DNA of 64,000 nucleotides from positions 558,001-622,000 of the forward strand of contig NZ_QGGZ01000002.1 of assembly GCF_003148825.1 (NCBI RefSeq), written 5' to 3'. Shown here in pieces: positions 6,177-14,699 of this stretch. The notes under the pieces were generated by a model, which worked only from the letters and a program-made list of their open reading frames with translations, made no database searches and was not told the DNA's origin. The DNA comes from Streptomyces sp. CG 926 (GTDB lineage: Bacteria > Actinomycetota > Actinomycetes > Streptomycetales > Streptomycetaceae). Made by a program: the position numbers and the translations under genes. How positions within the stretch are numbered: position 1 is the first letter of the stretch; every line of letters begins with the position of its first letter.

Positions 6177-8863
6177 TTCGAGGCCACAGCCTTTCCGTCG
6201 GCGCCGGTGGCGCCGCGCGTGTATCGGGGGTGGATGAGTCCTACGCAGGTGTAGGGCAGCCCGTCGACCTCTTCCACCGGGACGCCGCGCTGCTCGGCGA
6301 GCAGCCGTACGTGGTCCAGGTCGGCCCCGGCGCCGCGCTGCGCCAGGATCTTCCACGGGACCCTGCGCAGCAGGACCCGGGTGGTCTCGCCGACGCCGGG
6401 CTTGACGAGGTTCACGTCGTGGATGCCGTACTCCTCGCTGATCCGCTCGACGGCCGCCCAGCCCTCCCAGGTGGGGGTGCGGTCGGCCGCGAGGAGCTCC
6501 TTGACCTCCTCGTCGACGGCGTCGGCCACCGCGTCGAAGTGGGCGGCGACCGTGTCGACGAAGGCGACGGAGACGTCGGCTCCGGCGAGCTCGCGGTAGA
6601 ACTTCGCGCCGTGGAAGTCGGCGGGACCGACCAGGTCGGACCTCAGCACCGTACGCGAGATGAGACCCGAGACGGTGGAATTGAGACAGGCGGAAGGGAT
6701 CAGGAAGTCCTCCCGGGTGCCGTACGTGGGCACACAGGAACCGGGGTCGGCGAGGACGACGATCTCCGGGTCGAAGCCTTCGAACTCGGCGAGGGCCTCG
6801 CGCAGCTCACGGGTGATGGCGCCCTTGCCGGTCCAGCCGTCGACGAAGACGATGTCGGCCGGGTCGTGGTGGGCGGCCAGCCAGCGCAGGGCGTTGGCGT
6901 CGATGCCGCGCCCGCGCACGATGGAGACGGCGTAGTGCGGCAGGTCCAGGCCGTGGCGGGCGCGGGCCCAGCGGCGCATCAGCACGCCCACGGGGGTGCC
7001 GGCGCGAGCCAGGGAGACCAGGACCGGGGACGGGGAGCGTTCGGCCAGGACGGTCTCGGTGACCGTGCCGACGGCGCGGGCCACGCGGACGGCGGAGGCG
7101 GCCAGCGCGCTGCCGTACAGCTCCTGGTACTGGGGGGAGGGTTGGTATTCGACGGGCAGGGACTCGGCGTAGTGGGCCCCGCCCGCCTGTATCGCCTCCT
7201 CGCGCTCCTCGGTCGGCGCCTCCAGTTCGACGTCGGAGAAGTCTTGGAGCAGCCAGCCGACGTCCTCGGGGGCGTACGAGGAGAAGGCGGGGCCGCGCAG
7301 GGGCTCGCCCAGGGTCGGCACGGTCTGCAGGGTCGGCTCGGTCGGCAGGGTCGACGCACTCGACTCGGTCGGCAGGGTCGGCTCGGTCATGATCGGCTTC
7401 GGCTCCCGCCGGTCGGGTGTGTAGGACGGGACGACGGCCAGGACGACGTGGCCGGTGTGCGGGGCGAGGGCCGCCAGCAGTCCGGTGTGCAGCTCGGGGG
7501 TGTCCCCGGCCGAGTCCACGACGGCGACGACGGCGTCGAAACCGGCGCCGTCCGTGGCGCGGACGTTGTAGGCGTAGCGGTCGCCGGGGCCGTCGGCCGG
7601 GGCGTCGTGGGCCGGGAAGACCAGCCGGGTGCGGATGGCGTAGCCGGGGTCGTCGACGGCGAGGACGGGCGAGCGGGTGGTGGTGGAGAAGCGGACCTCG
7701 CGGGCCGCCCCCGCCTCCTCCAGGGCCTTGGCGAGGCGCAGCGGCGCGTACATCAGCTCCTCGTTGCCGAGTACGAGGACCCGCCCGGGTTCGGTTCCGA
7801 GCGCGGCGCCGAGCTGCCCGGCCAGCGCGGGCAGAGCGGCCTCCAGCGCCGTGCGGTGGGCGGGGGTGAAGCCGTGGCGTCCGCCGTCGGGAACCTCCGC
7901 GGGCCAGTCCAGGTCGACGCGCGTGATCGGCCGCGGCACCTCTGCCGAGGCTGTACCCCCGGCCTCGCCGACCGAATGCCGCAGGGGCTGATCCTGCCCG
8001 GCCTTCTCGTACTCCTCGACCAGCGCCTGGCCCTTGGCCAGGACGCCGTCCGGCAGGGAGACGGTGCCCGAGGCGAGGGCGATCAGGTCCACGCGCGCGC
8101 CCAGCTCGGCGGCGAAGGCGGTGAGCCGGTCGCGGTCTGCGGCCGAGCGCATGTCGACGAGGGCGACGACGACGTAGTGCGAGCGCGGGTGGCGGGCGTG
8201 CAGGTCGCGGATGGTGTTCAGGACCGTGTTGCCGGTGGAGAACTCGTCGTCGACGAGCACGAGCGGTCCGCTGCCGGCGAGCAGCCGCGGGTCCTCGGGC
8301 AGCAGCAGGTGCGAGGTGGCGTGCGAGTGCGCCTCCTCGAAGCCGCCGGCCTGCTCCACGCCGGCCACGGGGCGGCGGGTGGAGTGCAGGTAGGGGGCCG
8401 GGCCGAGGCCGTCGGCGACGCAGTGGCCGAGGCCGGTGGCGGTCTCGGCGTAGCCGAGGACCACGGCGGCGGCGCCGTCCTCGCCGAGCAGCTCCCGTAT
8501 CCGTTCGCCGAGGCCGAAGCCCGCCCCGTACACGACCTCGGGGGACTGCGGGACGTGCTTGCCGAGGACCTGCGAGACCAGCAGGTGGGCGCGCTTGGGG
8601 TTGCGCCGCAGGGCCAGTCCGAGGAGCTCGGTCAGCCGCGGGCCTTCACCGGAGTCCTCCAGGCTCACGCCCAGCCGGTCCGCGACCCAGGTACCCGACC
8701 ACACCGCTTCGATCGTCTTGCCTTTCCTCGTCATCGTCATAGTCATCGTCATTGTCCGCGCCGGTACCTGCGTCCGCGCGGGCGTACCGGTCGGCGGCCC
8801 GGCGGGCATGCCGGCGGGCGTACCGGTGGGCGTTCCGGCAGGCGTACCGGTGGGCGTGCTCAC
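6173..8863 (-). CDS. PRTase-TRSP-StiP-PELOTA fusion protein
   Basis: An 896-residue multidomain enzyme of the Ter-associated pathway. Residues 1-45 are low-complexity TPAG repeats and an (MT)4 run. A first phosphoribosyltransferase domain (about 50-290) carries the PRPP loop LVLVDDEFSTGNT at 202-214. A TRSP domain (about 310-490) shows its name motif in TTTRSP near 395. A Pro/Thr linker (490-525) leads to a StiP-like PRTase_1 domain with IVFVDGWTGKGAI near 671. A PELOTA-type RNA-binding domain (about 815-885) has KPGVGETTRVLLRR. These modules are often separate genes. Here they are one chain. The family is predicted to make a ribosyl-containing metabolite, but the reaction is unproven. Start taken at the GTGA overlap. 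Confidence 0.85.
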   Translation of the reverse strand: MSTPTGTPAGTPTGTPAGMPAGPPTGTPARTQVPARTMTMTMTMTRKGKTIEAVWSGTWVADRLGVSLEDSGEGPRLTELLGLALRRNPKRAHLLVSQVLGKHVPQSPEVVYGAGFGLGERIRELLGEDGAAAVVLGYAETATGLGHCVADGLGPAPYLHSTRRPVAGVEQAGGFEEAHSHATSHLLLPEDPRLLAGSGPLVLVDDEFSTGNTVLNTIRDLHARHPRSHYVVVALVDMRSAADRDRLTAFAAELGARVDLIALASGTVSLPDGVLAKGQALVEEYEKAGQDQPLRHSVGEAGGTASAEVPRPITRVDLDWPAEVPDGGRHGFTPAHRTALEAALPALAGQLGAALGTEPGRVLVLGNEELMYAPLRLAKALEEAGAAREVRFSTTTRSPVLAVDDPGYAIRTRLVFPAHDAPADGPGDRYAYNVRATDGAGFDAVVAVVDSAGDTPELHTGLLAALAPHTGHVVLAVVPSYTPDRREPKPIMTEPTLPTESSASTLPTEPTLQTVPTLGEPLRGPAFSSYAPEDVGWLLQDFSDVELEAPTEEREEAIQAGGAHYAESLPVEYQPSPQYQELYGSALAASAVRVARAVGTVTETVLAERSPSPVLVSLARAGTPVGVLMRRWARARHGLDLPHYAVSIVRGRGIDANALRWLAAHHDPADIVFVDGWTGKGAITRELREALAEFEGFDPEIVVLADPGSCVPTYGTREDFLIPSACLNSTVSGLISRTVLRSDLVGPADFHGAKFYRELAGADVSVAFVDTVAAHFDAVADAVDEEVKELLAADRTPTWEGWAAVERISEEYGIHDVNLVKPGVGETTRVLLRRVPWKILAQRGAGADLDHVRLLAEQRGVPVEEVDGLPYTCVGLIHPRYTRGATGADGKAVASK
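8731..8855 (-). repeat. In-frame tandem repeats at the 5' end of the fusion gene
   Basis: Two short arrays encode the N-terminal tail. About seven degenerate 12-bp units (ACCGGTGGGCGT-like on the plus strand, coding for TPxG) span roughly 8783-8855. Four 6-bp units coding Met-Thr (ATG codons starting at 8752, 8746, 8740 and 8734) follow. Repeat length is prone to change by slippage, and the four ATGs offer alternative starts that would omit the TPAG tail. Confidence 0.7.
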
Positions 8864-10026
8864 ACCTGGAGCCCGGCCGTGAGCAGGTCGACGAAGCCGA
8901 CCTCCTCCTTCGCCACCCCGAAGACCTCGGCGCGCAGCATGGTGCGCTCGGCCCAGGCCCGGTGGGGCTTCACCTCGTTCATCTTGTTCGTGTAGGCGCT
9001 GCGCATCACTCCGCCGCCGCCGCGCTCGGGCCGCAGGATGTCCTGCGCGTCGCAGAACTCCTCGTGCGAGACCACCGACAGCGCGTGCACGGGCGTGACG
9101 TGCGCGGGGTGGATGCAGGTCTTGCCGAGCAGTCCGTTGGCCCGGTCCAGTTCGATCTCGCGCAGCAGTCCGTCGAGGTCGTGCTCGATCAGGGCGGTGC
9201 GCAGCTCCTCCACGCCCTCCTCCAGGAAGGGGCTGCGGCGCAGCTGGGGCTTGAAGAGGCGCTGCTGGCTGCGGAAGTACTCCCAGACGGGCCCGGTCAC
9301 CGTGAAGCCGGTGCCGTCGGCGCGGCTGAGGACGTTGACGACGTCCGCGATGACGCCCGCGACGATCTGGACGTCGTAGGCGGTCATGTCGGGCGTGCGC
9401 CGCAGACCGTAGGCCGAGCAGAAGTCGGTCACGCCGAGCCGCAGTGCCAGGACGCGCTCGCGGTGGCTGTTGACCGTGCGGGAGATACCGGCGAGGGCCT
9501 CGACGCGGGTTTCGAGGTGGAGGAGGTCCGGGGTCTCCAGGACGGGCATGGCATACAGGCGGGGCAGTCCGCCGGCCGCCTCCGCCGCCGCGACCGCTTC
9601 GAGGAAGGCGATCCCGCGGTTCTCGTCGAACTTCGGTAGTACGAATCCGGCCAGTCGCCGTACGGAGCGGCCGAGCCGGCGCACCAGGTCGGGTATCTGC
9701 TCGGGCGTGCGGACGCGGATGAAGAGCAGCGGGAGCTCCGCGCCGTCGGTGTCGAGCTCACGGAAGTGCCGGACGAGGTTCTCCTCGGCTCCGGTCACAT
9801 CGCCGTCGCTGATGGAATCCTCCAGGCAGAGGACCATCGAGACGACGCCGCGGCCGGCCTGCTTGCGGATGTCGGCCGCGAGCGTGGGCCGGGTGGCCGG
9901 ACTGTAGAGCGTGGCTCCCAGCGCCGCCGCGAGGACGTGCGAAGGCGAGGCTCCGGTGAATTCCGCCGGTTCCTGGTGGAAGAGGTCCTTACGGACGGTG
10001 GGCGTTATGTGCCCAAAGTGACGCAT
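8860..10026 (-). CDS. HpcH/HpaI aldolase / citrate lyase beta-like protein
   Basis: A 388-residue CitE-like TIM-barrel protein of the HpcH/HpaI family. Features include VSMVLCLEDSISDGD, where the Glu-Asp binds metal, and VLPKFDENRG near the barrel core. A C-terminal segment reads GKTCIHPAHVTPVHALS, as in CitE relatives. It is longer than bacterial CitE (about 290 aa), with an extra C-terminal region typical of the Ter-linked subfamily. Likely forms or cleaves a C-C bond on a CoA or keto-acid intermediate. First gene of the operon: ribosome site GGGGGAAG upstream, stop overlapping the GTG of the next gene. Confidence 0.88.
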   Translation of the reverse strand: MRHFGHITPTVRKDLFHQEPAEFTGASPSHVLAAALGATLYSPATRPTLAADIRKQAGRGVVSMVLCLEDSISDGDVTGAEENLVRHFRELDTDGAELPLLFIRVRTPEQIPDLVRRLGRSVRRLAGFVLPKFDENRGIAFLEAVAAAEAAGGLPRLYAMPVLETPDLLHLETRVEALAGISRTVNSHRERVLALRLGVTDFCSAYGLRRTPDMTAYDVQIVAGVIADVVNVLSRADGTGFTVTGPVWEYFRSQQRLFKPQLRRSPFLEEGVEELRTALIEHDLDGLLREIELDRANGLLGKTCIHPAHVTPVHALSVVSHEEFCDAQDILRPERGGGGVMRSAYTNKMNEVKPHRAWAERTMLRAEVFGVAKEEVGFVDLLTAGLQV

Positions 10027-10211
10027 GTGCTTCCCCCGTACTGCCTCGGCGGCCCAACTGGCATGGCCGGTAATAGTACGTACGAACGTGAGTCAAGAGT
10101 TCCTCAAGCACATGAAGTTCAGGTAACCCTCTCGCACCATGCCCAGGTCTCGCGTTCGAGACAAGGCCCTACGGGGGGCCGCATTGTCCCTGTCCACCCC
10201 GGGAGGGCAGG
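10027..10211. promoter_or_regulatory. Divergent promoter region of the Ter locus
   Basis: 185 bp separate the CitE-like operon from the divergent TerD gene, and both transcripts must start here. The stretch 10060-10125 is less GC-rich than its surroundings and contains a palindromic GTACGTAC at 10077-10084. I cannot place -35/-10 boxes with confidence. Confidence 0.5.
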
Positions 10212-11003
10212 ATGACGTGCATGACGCACGCGATGCAGAAGGGCTCGAACATCCCGGTGGCCGCCGTGGCGGTCCGGGCGGTGCTGCGCTGGACCGGCGG
10301 CCCCGAGGTGCCGGACGTGGACGCCTCGGCGCTGCTCGTCGGCCCGGACGGCCGGGTGCGTTCGGACGAGGACTTCGTCTTCTACAACCAGCCCCGGCAC
10401 CCCTCGGGGGCCGTCTGGCGACTCGGCAAGAAGCAGATCGGTGACGCGATCACCGACGCCGTCCAGGCGGACCTGCGCACGGTGACCCCCACGGTGGACC
10501 GGATCCTGGTGGTCGCCTCCGCCGAGGACGTACCGTTCCGCCGGGTCGGCGACCTGCGGATCCTCCTCTACGACGCCACCGCGACCGGCGGCTCCGAACC
10601 ACTGGCCTACTTCGACGTGCGGCCCGAGACCGGCGCCGAGACGGCGCTGATCTGCGGGGAGCTGTACCGGCGGGGCGAGGGGTGGAAGTTCCGGGCGCTC
10701 GGCGAGGGCTACTCCGACGGACTGGTGGGGCTGGCGACCGACCACGGGATCTCGGTCGACGAGAACGCCGCCGAGCCGGACGCGAGCCCCGCGGCCGGCG
10801 TCGGTACCGGCCCCGGTGCCGGTTCTGGCGCCGGGCCCGCCTCCGAGGACACGGCGATGATGGCCCCGCCCACGCAGGCACCGCCGCCCGTCCAGCCCGC
10901 CTACGGGTACCCGCAGCCGGTGTCGCCGGCCCCGGTGCCGGGTCCGGGCGGCGATCCGTCCTTCCGGCTGCCGGTGCAGGGCCCGCAGTTCATCCGCCGC
11001 TGA
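10212..11003 (+). CDS. TerD-family protein with Pro/Gly-rich tail
   Basis: A 263-residue protein. Residues 8-190 form a TerD domain: VDASALLVGPDGRVRSDEDFVFYNQ with clustered Asp residues for calcium, the ICGELYRRGEGWKFRALGEGY closure, and GLATDHGI at the end. The remaining 70 residues are a flexible Ala/Pro/Gly tail ending PQFIRR, absent from canonical 191-aa TerD. TerD proteins bind calcium and serve in tellurite/phage/oxidative stress responses and Streptomyces development. GGGAGGG precedes the ATG. It is divergent from the metabolite operon, suggesting shared control. Confidence 0.88.
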   Translation: MTCMTHAMQKGSNIPVAAVAVRAVLRWTGGPEVPDVDASALLVGPDGRVRSDEDFVFYNQPRHPSGAVWRLGKKQIGDAITDAVQADLRTVTPTVDRILVVASAEDVPFRRVGDLRILLYDATATGGSEPLAYFDVRPETGAETALICGELYRRGEGWKFRALGEGYSDGLVGLATDHGISVDENAAEPDASPAAGVGTGPGAGSGAGPASEDTAMMAPPTQAPPPVQPAYGYPQPVSPAPVPGPGGDPSFRLPVQGPQFIRR

Positions 11004-11028
11004 GGCCGCTGAGGCCCTGACACCGCTC

Positions 11029-11049
11029 GGGCCTCTGCCGCCGAGGCCC
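11029..11049. terminator. Hairpin between convergent Ter genes
   Basis: A 7-bp stem GGGCCTC/GAGGCCC with a 7-nt loop lies 26 nt beyond the TerD stop, between convergent genes. Confidence 0.45.
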
Positions 11050-11080
11050 ACCGACGGCTCACCGACGGCTCACCGACGAC
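11049..11080. repeat. 11-bp tandem repeat, about 3 copies
   Basis: The unit CACCGACGGCT occurs twice exactly and a third time in part, in the intergenic space between two convergent Ter genes. Confidence 0.6.
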
Positions 11081-11133
11081 CCTCGACGGCCCACCGAGGG
11101 CCCTGCGGGCGCTTCCGCGTCCCGGGGCCCCGG

Positions 11134-11874
11134 TCAGCTCTTGGCGCTCTTGTAGCCCCGCCCCCACTGCAGCCCCCAGCCGTACAGCCGGTCCAGCTCG
11201 GCCTGGAAGCCGTACACGAACTTGACCTCGCGCCGCACCACCAGCTCGCCCTTGACCTTCTCCAGGGAGACGACCGCGCAGGACCGGGCCTGCGGGTGCC
11301 GCTCGTCCAGCGGGATCTCGATCCGCGGCCCCGTGACGGGGTAGAGGGTCACCATGGCGTGCGTCCGGTCGAAGGCCGGGGTCTGGTCGTAGATGTAAAC
11401 GAAGACCAGCAGCCGCTTGATCTCGTCGGCGTGGTCGAGATTGACGTAGAGGGTCTCCCCCGACGCCGAGCCGAACCGGTCGTCCCCGCTGAGCTTCACG
11501 TACGGCGGGTCGTTGAGGTCGCCCAGCAGGTTCCCCAGCGGCTGCACCGCGCCGCGGGTGCCGTCCGTCAGCTCGTACAGGCAGCCCATGTCGAGGTCGA
11601 CATTGACCATGCCCTGGGTGTGCGCCTGCACCATGTCCGGCTTGAACAGCTTGAACGGGTGCCGGAAGAGCTGACCGCTCTGCCCGGAACGGCCGCCGAT
11701 GTCCGAGGTACGCATGCGCCAGGACAGATTGACGCGCAGATTGCCGTGGACGGCCCCCTGTTTGGTGAGCGACACCGTCGAATGTCGCTTGTTCAACTCG
11801 ATCGCGTTCGACGAGGCACTGCCCGACTGGAACTGCACGGCCCGGCTGCCCATGATGCCGTCGAAGAAGCCCAT
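11134..11874 (-). CDS. TerD-fold protein related to TerA
   Basis: A 246-residue cytoplasmic protein beginning MGFFDGIMGSRAVQFQSG. The pattern of long beta strands and the segment VDLDMGCLYELTDGTRGAVQPLG resemble TerA/TerD-like domains, in which an Asp-rich strand precedes a GxVQPLG loop. The later YIYDQTPAF and SCAVVSLEKVKGELVVRREVKFVYGFQAELDRLYGWGL segments (the latter given only as landmarks around residues 200-240) fit the TerA group rather than canonical TerD. Partners are probably TerD and the TerC-like protein next door. GGGGGTAGGGG lies before the ATG. Confidence 0.75.
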   Translation of the reverse strand: MGFFDGIMGSRAVQFQSGSASSNAIELNKRHSTVSLTKQGAVHGNLRVNLSWRMRTSDIGGRSGQSGQLFRHPFKLFKPDMVQAHTQGMVNVDLDMGCLYELTDGTRGAVQPLGNLLGDLNDPPYVKLSGDDRFGSASGETLYVNLDHADEIKRLLVFVYIYDQTPAFDRTHAMVTLYPVTGPRIEIPLDERHPQARSCAVVSLEKVKGELVVRREVKFVYGFQAELDRLYGWGLQWGRGYKSAKS

Positions 11875-11925
11875 CCCCTACCCCCTGGTCCCCTGATCCC
11901 CTGAAACGCCCTGAGCCTACGGAAG

Positions 11926-11967
11926 CGGGGCGGCCCGCCGGGTCCGTGAACCCGGTGGACCGCCCCG
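11926..11967 (-). terminator. Terminator of the DUF475/TerC-like gene
   Basis: Outer arms CGGGGCGG/CCGCCCCG and a second GGGT/ACCC pairing form a long two-part hairpin about 31 nt past the stop codon at 11998 on the minus strand. Confidence 0.7.
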
Positions 11968-11997
11968 CAGAGTGAGCGTTCCGCATTACCGCCGCGG

Positions 11998-13119
11998 TCA
12001 TGCCTCGGCGGTGGAACCCTCCAGTTCCAGGCGCTTGTTGCGGCGCACGGAGGACCAGAAGGACCATCCGATGAGCACCACGCCGACGAGACCGGTGATG
12101 ATCTCGTTGATCTCGTACTGGATGGTGACGAGCAGGATGACGGCGAGCGCGCCGATCGCGTAGTGCGCGCCGTGCTCCAGGTACACGTAGTCGTCGAGGG
12201 TGCCCTGGCGGACCAGGTAGACCGTCAGCGAACGGACGTACATGGCACCGATGCCGAGGCCGAGGGCCATGAGCACGATGTCGTTGGTGATGGCGAAGGC
12301 GCCGATGACTCCGTCGAAGGAGAAGGAGGCGTCGAGGACCTCGAGGTAGAGGAACATGAAGAAGGCGGCCTTGCCGGCCATGGCGACGGCCGTGACGGGC
12401 TTGCCGGTCTTCTTGGCCTCTTCCTCGGCCTCGTGCTCGGCTTCCTCCTCTTCCTCCAGCTTGTTCTCGAAGTAGCCGGAAAGGCCACCGACGATCATGT
12501 AGGTGATCAGGCCGAGGATGCCGGAGATCAGGACGGTCTGCGCCTTGTCCACGTGGATGCCACCGTGCTGGTGGGCATTGGCCCCCACCGTCATCGAGGC
12601 GACGACGAGAACGATCAGCGCGATGCAGGCGGACAGCATGTCGACCTTGCCGAGCTTGGCGAGCGGGCGCTCCAGCCAGGCGAGCCACTTGATGTCACGG
12701 TCCTCGAAGATGAAGTCGAGGAAGATCATCAGGAGGAACATGCCGCCGAAGGCGGCGATGGACGGGTGGGCGTCCGTCACCAGCTGCTCGTACATCTCCT
12801 TGTCGGAGAGGGCGAGGTCCACGGCCTCGATGGGCCCGATCTTGGCGCTGATCGCGACGATCACAACGGGGAAGACCAGTCGCATACCGAAGACCGCGAT
12901 GAGTACACCGATGGTGAGGAAGATCTTCTGCCAGAAGGCATTCATCTTCTTCAGGATCCCGGCGTTGACCACCGCGTTGTCGAAAGACAGCGAGATCTCG
13001 AGGACCGACAGGATCGCCACGATTCCGAAGGCCTGCCACCCCCCGTAGAACACCGCTGCGACCAGACCGAGCGCAGTGATTGCGAACGACCAGCCGAAGG
13101 TTTTGAGAACCACTGGCAC
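11998..13119 (-). CDS. DUF475 / TerC-like integral membrane protein
   Basis: A 373-residue polytopic membrane protein of the DUF475 branch of the TerC/LysE-like fold. Paired acidic motifs typical of TerC appear twice: EISLSFDNAVVNAG in an early helix and DASFSFDGVIGAFAITND near residue 255. A cytoplasmic loop of nearly pure Glu/Ala (LEEEEEAEHEAEEEAKK) separates the halves. TerC proteins are implicated in metal ion (manganese or tellurite-related) export and assemble with TerD/TerB. GTG at 13119 is given, but a second GTG at 13113 has better spacing to GATGGGG and may be the true start. Confidence 0.87.
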   Translation of the reverse strand: MPVVLKTFGWSFAITALGLVAAVFYGGWQAFGIVAILSVLEISLSFDNAVVNAGILKKMNAFWQKIFLTIGVLIAVFGMRLVFPVVIVAISAKIGPIEAVDLALSDKEMYEQLVTDAHPSIAAFGGMFLLMIFLDFIFEDRDIKWLAWLERPLAKLGKVDMLSACIALIVLVVASMTVGANAHQHGGIHVDKAQTVLISGILGLITYMIVGGLSGYFENKLEEEEEAEHEAEEEAKKTGKPVTAVAMAGKAAFFMFLYLEVLDASFSFDGVIGAFAITNDIVLMALGLGIGAMYVRSLTVYLVRQGTLDDYVYLEHGAHYAIGALAVILLVTIQYEINEIITGLVGVVLIGWSFWSSVRRNKRLELEGSTAEA

Positions 13120-13138
13120 CCCATCGTCTTGTACGGCT

Positions 13139-13714
13139 TTACGAAACGTTGACCCCGAAGTCTAGAGCGATGCCTCGGAGCCCCGACGCGTACCCCTGCC
13201 CCACCGCACGGAACTTCCATTCACCCCCGTACCGGTAGACCTCGCCGAAGATCATCGCGGTCTCGCTGGACGCGTCCTCGGACAGGTCGTAGCGGGCCAG
13301 TTCCTGGCCGTCGGCCTGGTTCACCACGCGGATGAAGGCATTGCTGACCTGGCCGAAGCTCTGCCGGCGGGAGTCCGCGTCGTGGATCGAGACCGGGAAG
13401 ACGATCTTGTCCACGGCCGCCGGGACCTTGGTGAGGTCGATGATGATCGACTCGTCGTCGCCCTCACCCTCGCCGGTGAGGTTGTCCCCTGTGTGTTCGA
13501 CGGAGCCGTCGGGGCTCTTCAGGTTGTTGTAGAAGACGAAGTACTCGTCCCCCAGCACTCGGCCGCTGTTGCACAGCAGCGCGCTGGCGTCGAGGTCGAA
13601 GTCGGCTCCCGTGGTCGAGCGCGCGTCCCATCCGAGACCGATCAGAATCCTGGTGAGGTTCGGTGCGGCCTTGGAGAGGGAGACATTGCCCCCCTTGGCG
13701 AGTGTGACGCCCAT
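13139..13714 (-). CDS. terD: TerD-family calcium-binding stress protein
   Basis: A 191-residue canonical TerD. It opens [20 protein letters not shown] and contains [10 protein letters not shown] and [13 protein letters not shown], whose acidic residues bind calcium. It closes with [18 protein letters not shown] and [12 protein letters not shown]. Ter proteins act in the cytoplasm near the membrane with TerC. It sits 20 bp upstream of the DUF475 gene in the same orientation, so the two are probably cotranscribed. It is a clear paralogue of the next upstream gene. Confidence 0.93.
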   Translation of the reverse strand: MGVTLAKGGNVSLSKAAPNLTRILIGLGWDARSTTGADFDLDASALLCNSGRVLGDEYFVFYNNLKSPDGSVEHTGDNLTGEGEGDDESIIIDLTKVPAAVDKIVFPVSIHDADSRRQSFGQVSNAFIRVVNQADGQELARYDLSEDASSETAMIFGEVYRYGGEWKFRAVGQGYASGLRGIALDFGVNVS

Positions 13715-13786
13715 GTTGTGGTCCTCCCCGGACGACGGTGTGGCGGTACGGCGATGTGCCGGTGCGGCGGGTGTGGTGCGGTGCGA

Positions 13787-13840
13787 CGGTCAGCGCCGGT
13801 GGTGCGGTCAGCGCCGGTGGTGCGGACGGCGCCGGTGGTG
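13787..13840. repeat. 18-bp tandem repeat, three copies
   Basis: Three copies of an 18-bp unit (CGGTCAGCGCCGGTGGTG, the third with two or three changes) lie in the 243-bp gap between the two TerD genes. The rest of that gap is also rich in GGTGCGG. No open frame crosses it convincingly. Confidence 0.75.
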
Positions 13841-13957
13841 CGGATGACTTCCAGCGGTGCGTATGGCGTCCGGCGGTGCGGTGTGCGGGTGGCGCCGAAG
13901 CCGGTCCGGCGCCGTACACACAGTGCACGGCGCCGGACGGACGGACTGCTCTCGGAC

Positions 13958-14533
13958 TCAGACGTTGACGCCGAAGTCCTGCGCGATGCCGCGCAGACCC
14001 GATGCGTAACCCTGGCCGATGGCGCGGAACTTCCACTCCGCACCGTTGCGGTACAGCTCGCCGAAGACCATGGCGGTCTCGGTCGAGGCGTCCTCGGAGA
14101 GGTCGTAACGAGCGAGCTCGCTGTTGTCGGCCTGGTTCACCACGCGGATGTACGCGTTGCGGACCTGGCCGAAGCTCTGCTGACGGCTCTCGGCCTCGTA
14201 GATCGAGACAGGGAAGACGATCTTGGCAACGTCGGCCGGGACGCCGGCCAGGTTGACCTTGATCGCCTCGTCGTCGCCCTCGCCCTCACCGGTGGTGTTG
14301 TCACCGGTGTGCTCCACCGAGCCGTCGGGGCTCTTCAGGTTGTTGAAGAAGACGAAGTTCGCGTCGCTGGTGACCTTGCCCTGGTCGCTGGTCAGGATCG
14401 CGCTGGCGTCGAGGTCGAAGTCGACACCGGTGGTGGTGCGAGCGTCCCAGCCCAGACCGACGATGACCGCCGTCAGGTTAGGCGCGGCCTTGGTCAGCGA
14501 GACGTTGCCGCCCTTGCTGAGGCTGACTCCCAC
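13958..14533 (-). CDS. terD: TerD-family calcium-binding stress protein
   Basis: A 191-residue TerD of the same length as its neighbour, sharing [40 protein letters not shown] and the C-terminal [20 protein letters not shown]. The pair arose by tandem duplication. GTG start with GGAGGA upstream. Transcription probably begins about 90-110 nt upstream, and the message leader contains a strong hairpin (14587-14606). A soluble stress protein in the Ter response. Confidence 0.93.
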   Translation of the reverse strand: MGVSLSKGGNVSLTKAAPNLTAVIVGLGWDARTTTGVDFDLDASAILTSDQGKVTSDANFVFFNNLKSPDGSVEHTGDNTTGEGEGDDEAIKVNLAGVPADVAKIVFPVSIYEAESRQQSFGQVRNAYIRVVNQADNSELARYDLSEDASTETAMVFGELYRNGAEWKFRAIGQGYASGLRGIAQDFGVNV

Positions 14534-14618
14534 GGGTCCTCCATTGGGTTCTGTGTGTGGGGCGGTGCCCCGTCGTGCAGGGGGCCCTCCCGGTCGTGAC
14601 CGGGGGAGCTACCGGATC

Positions 14619-14646
14619 AACGTTTCGATCCTAGTGACGGGTTCCC
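14619..14646 (-). promoter_or_regulatory. Possible ECF-sigma promoter before terD
   Basis: On the minus strand GGGAACC and CGTT are spaced by 17 nt (GGAACC-N17-CGTT). This resembles the GGAAC/GTT pattern of envelope- or thiol-stress ECF sigma factors in Streptomyces, but spacing to a SigR consensus is one base off. A weak call. Confidence 0.25.
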
Positions 14647-14699
14647 GCCTGTAAGCGGTTTTCGCAGGGAAAATGCGTGTACGGCCCACGCCGGCGCGC

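Noticed and set aside
6230..8995. Long open frame on the plus strand opposite the PRTase fusion
   Set aside because: It mirrors the real gene's codon bias, has no motif or ribosome site and is a product of high GC.
13787..13840. Possible CRISPR-like repeat
   Set aside because: Units are contiguous 18-mers without spacers; no cas gene in the window.
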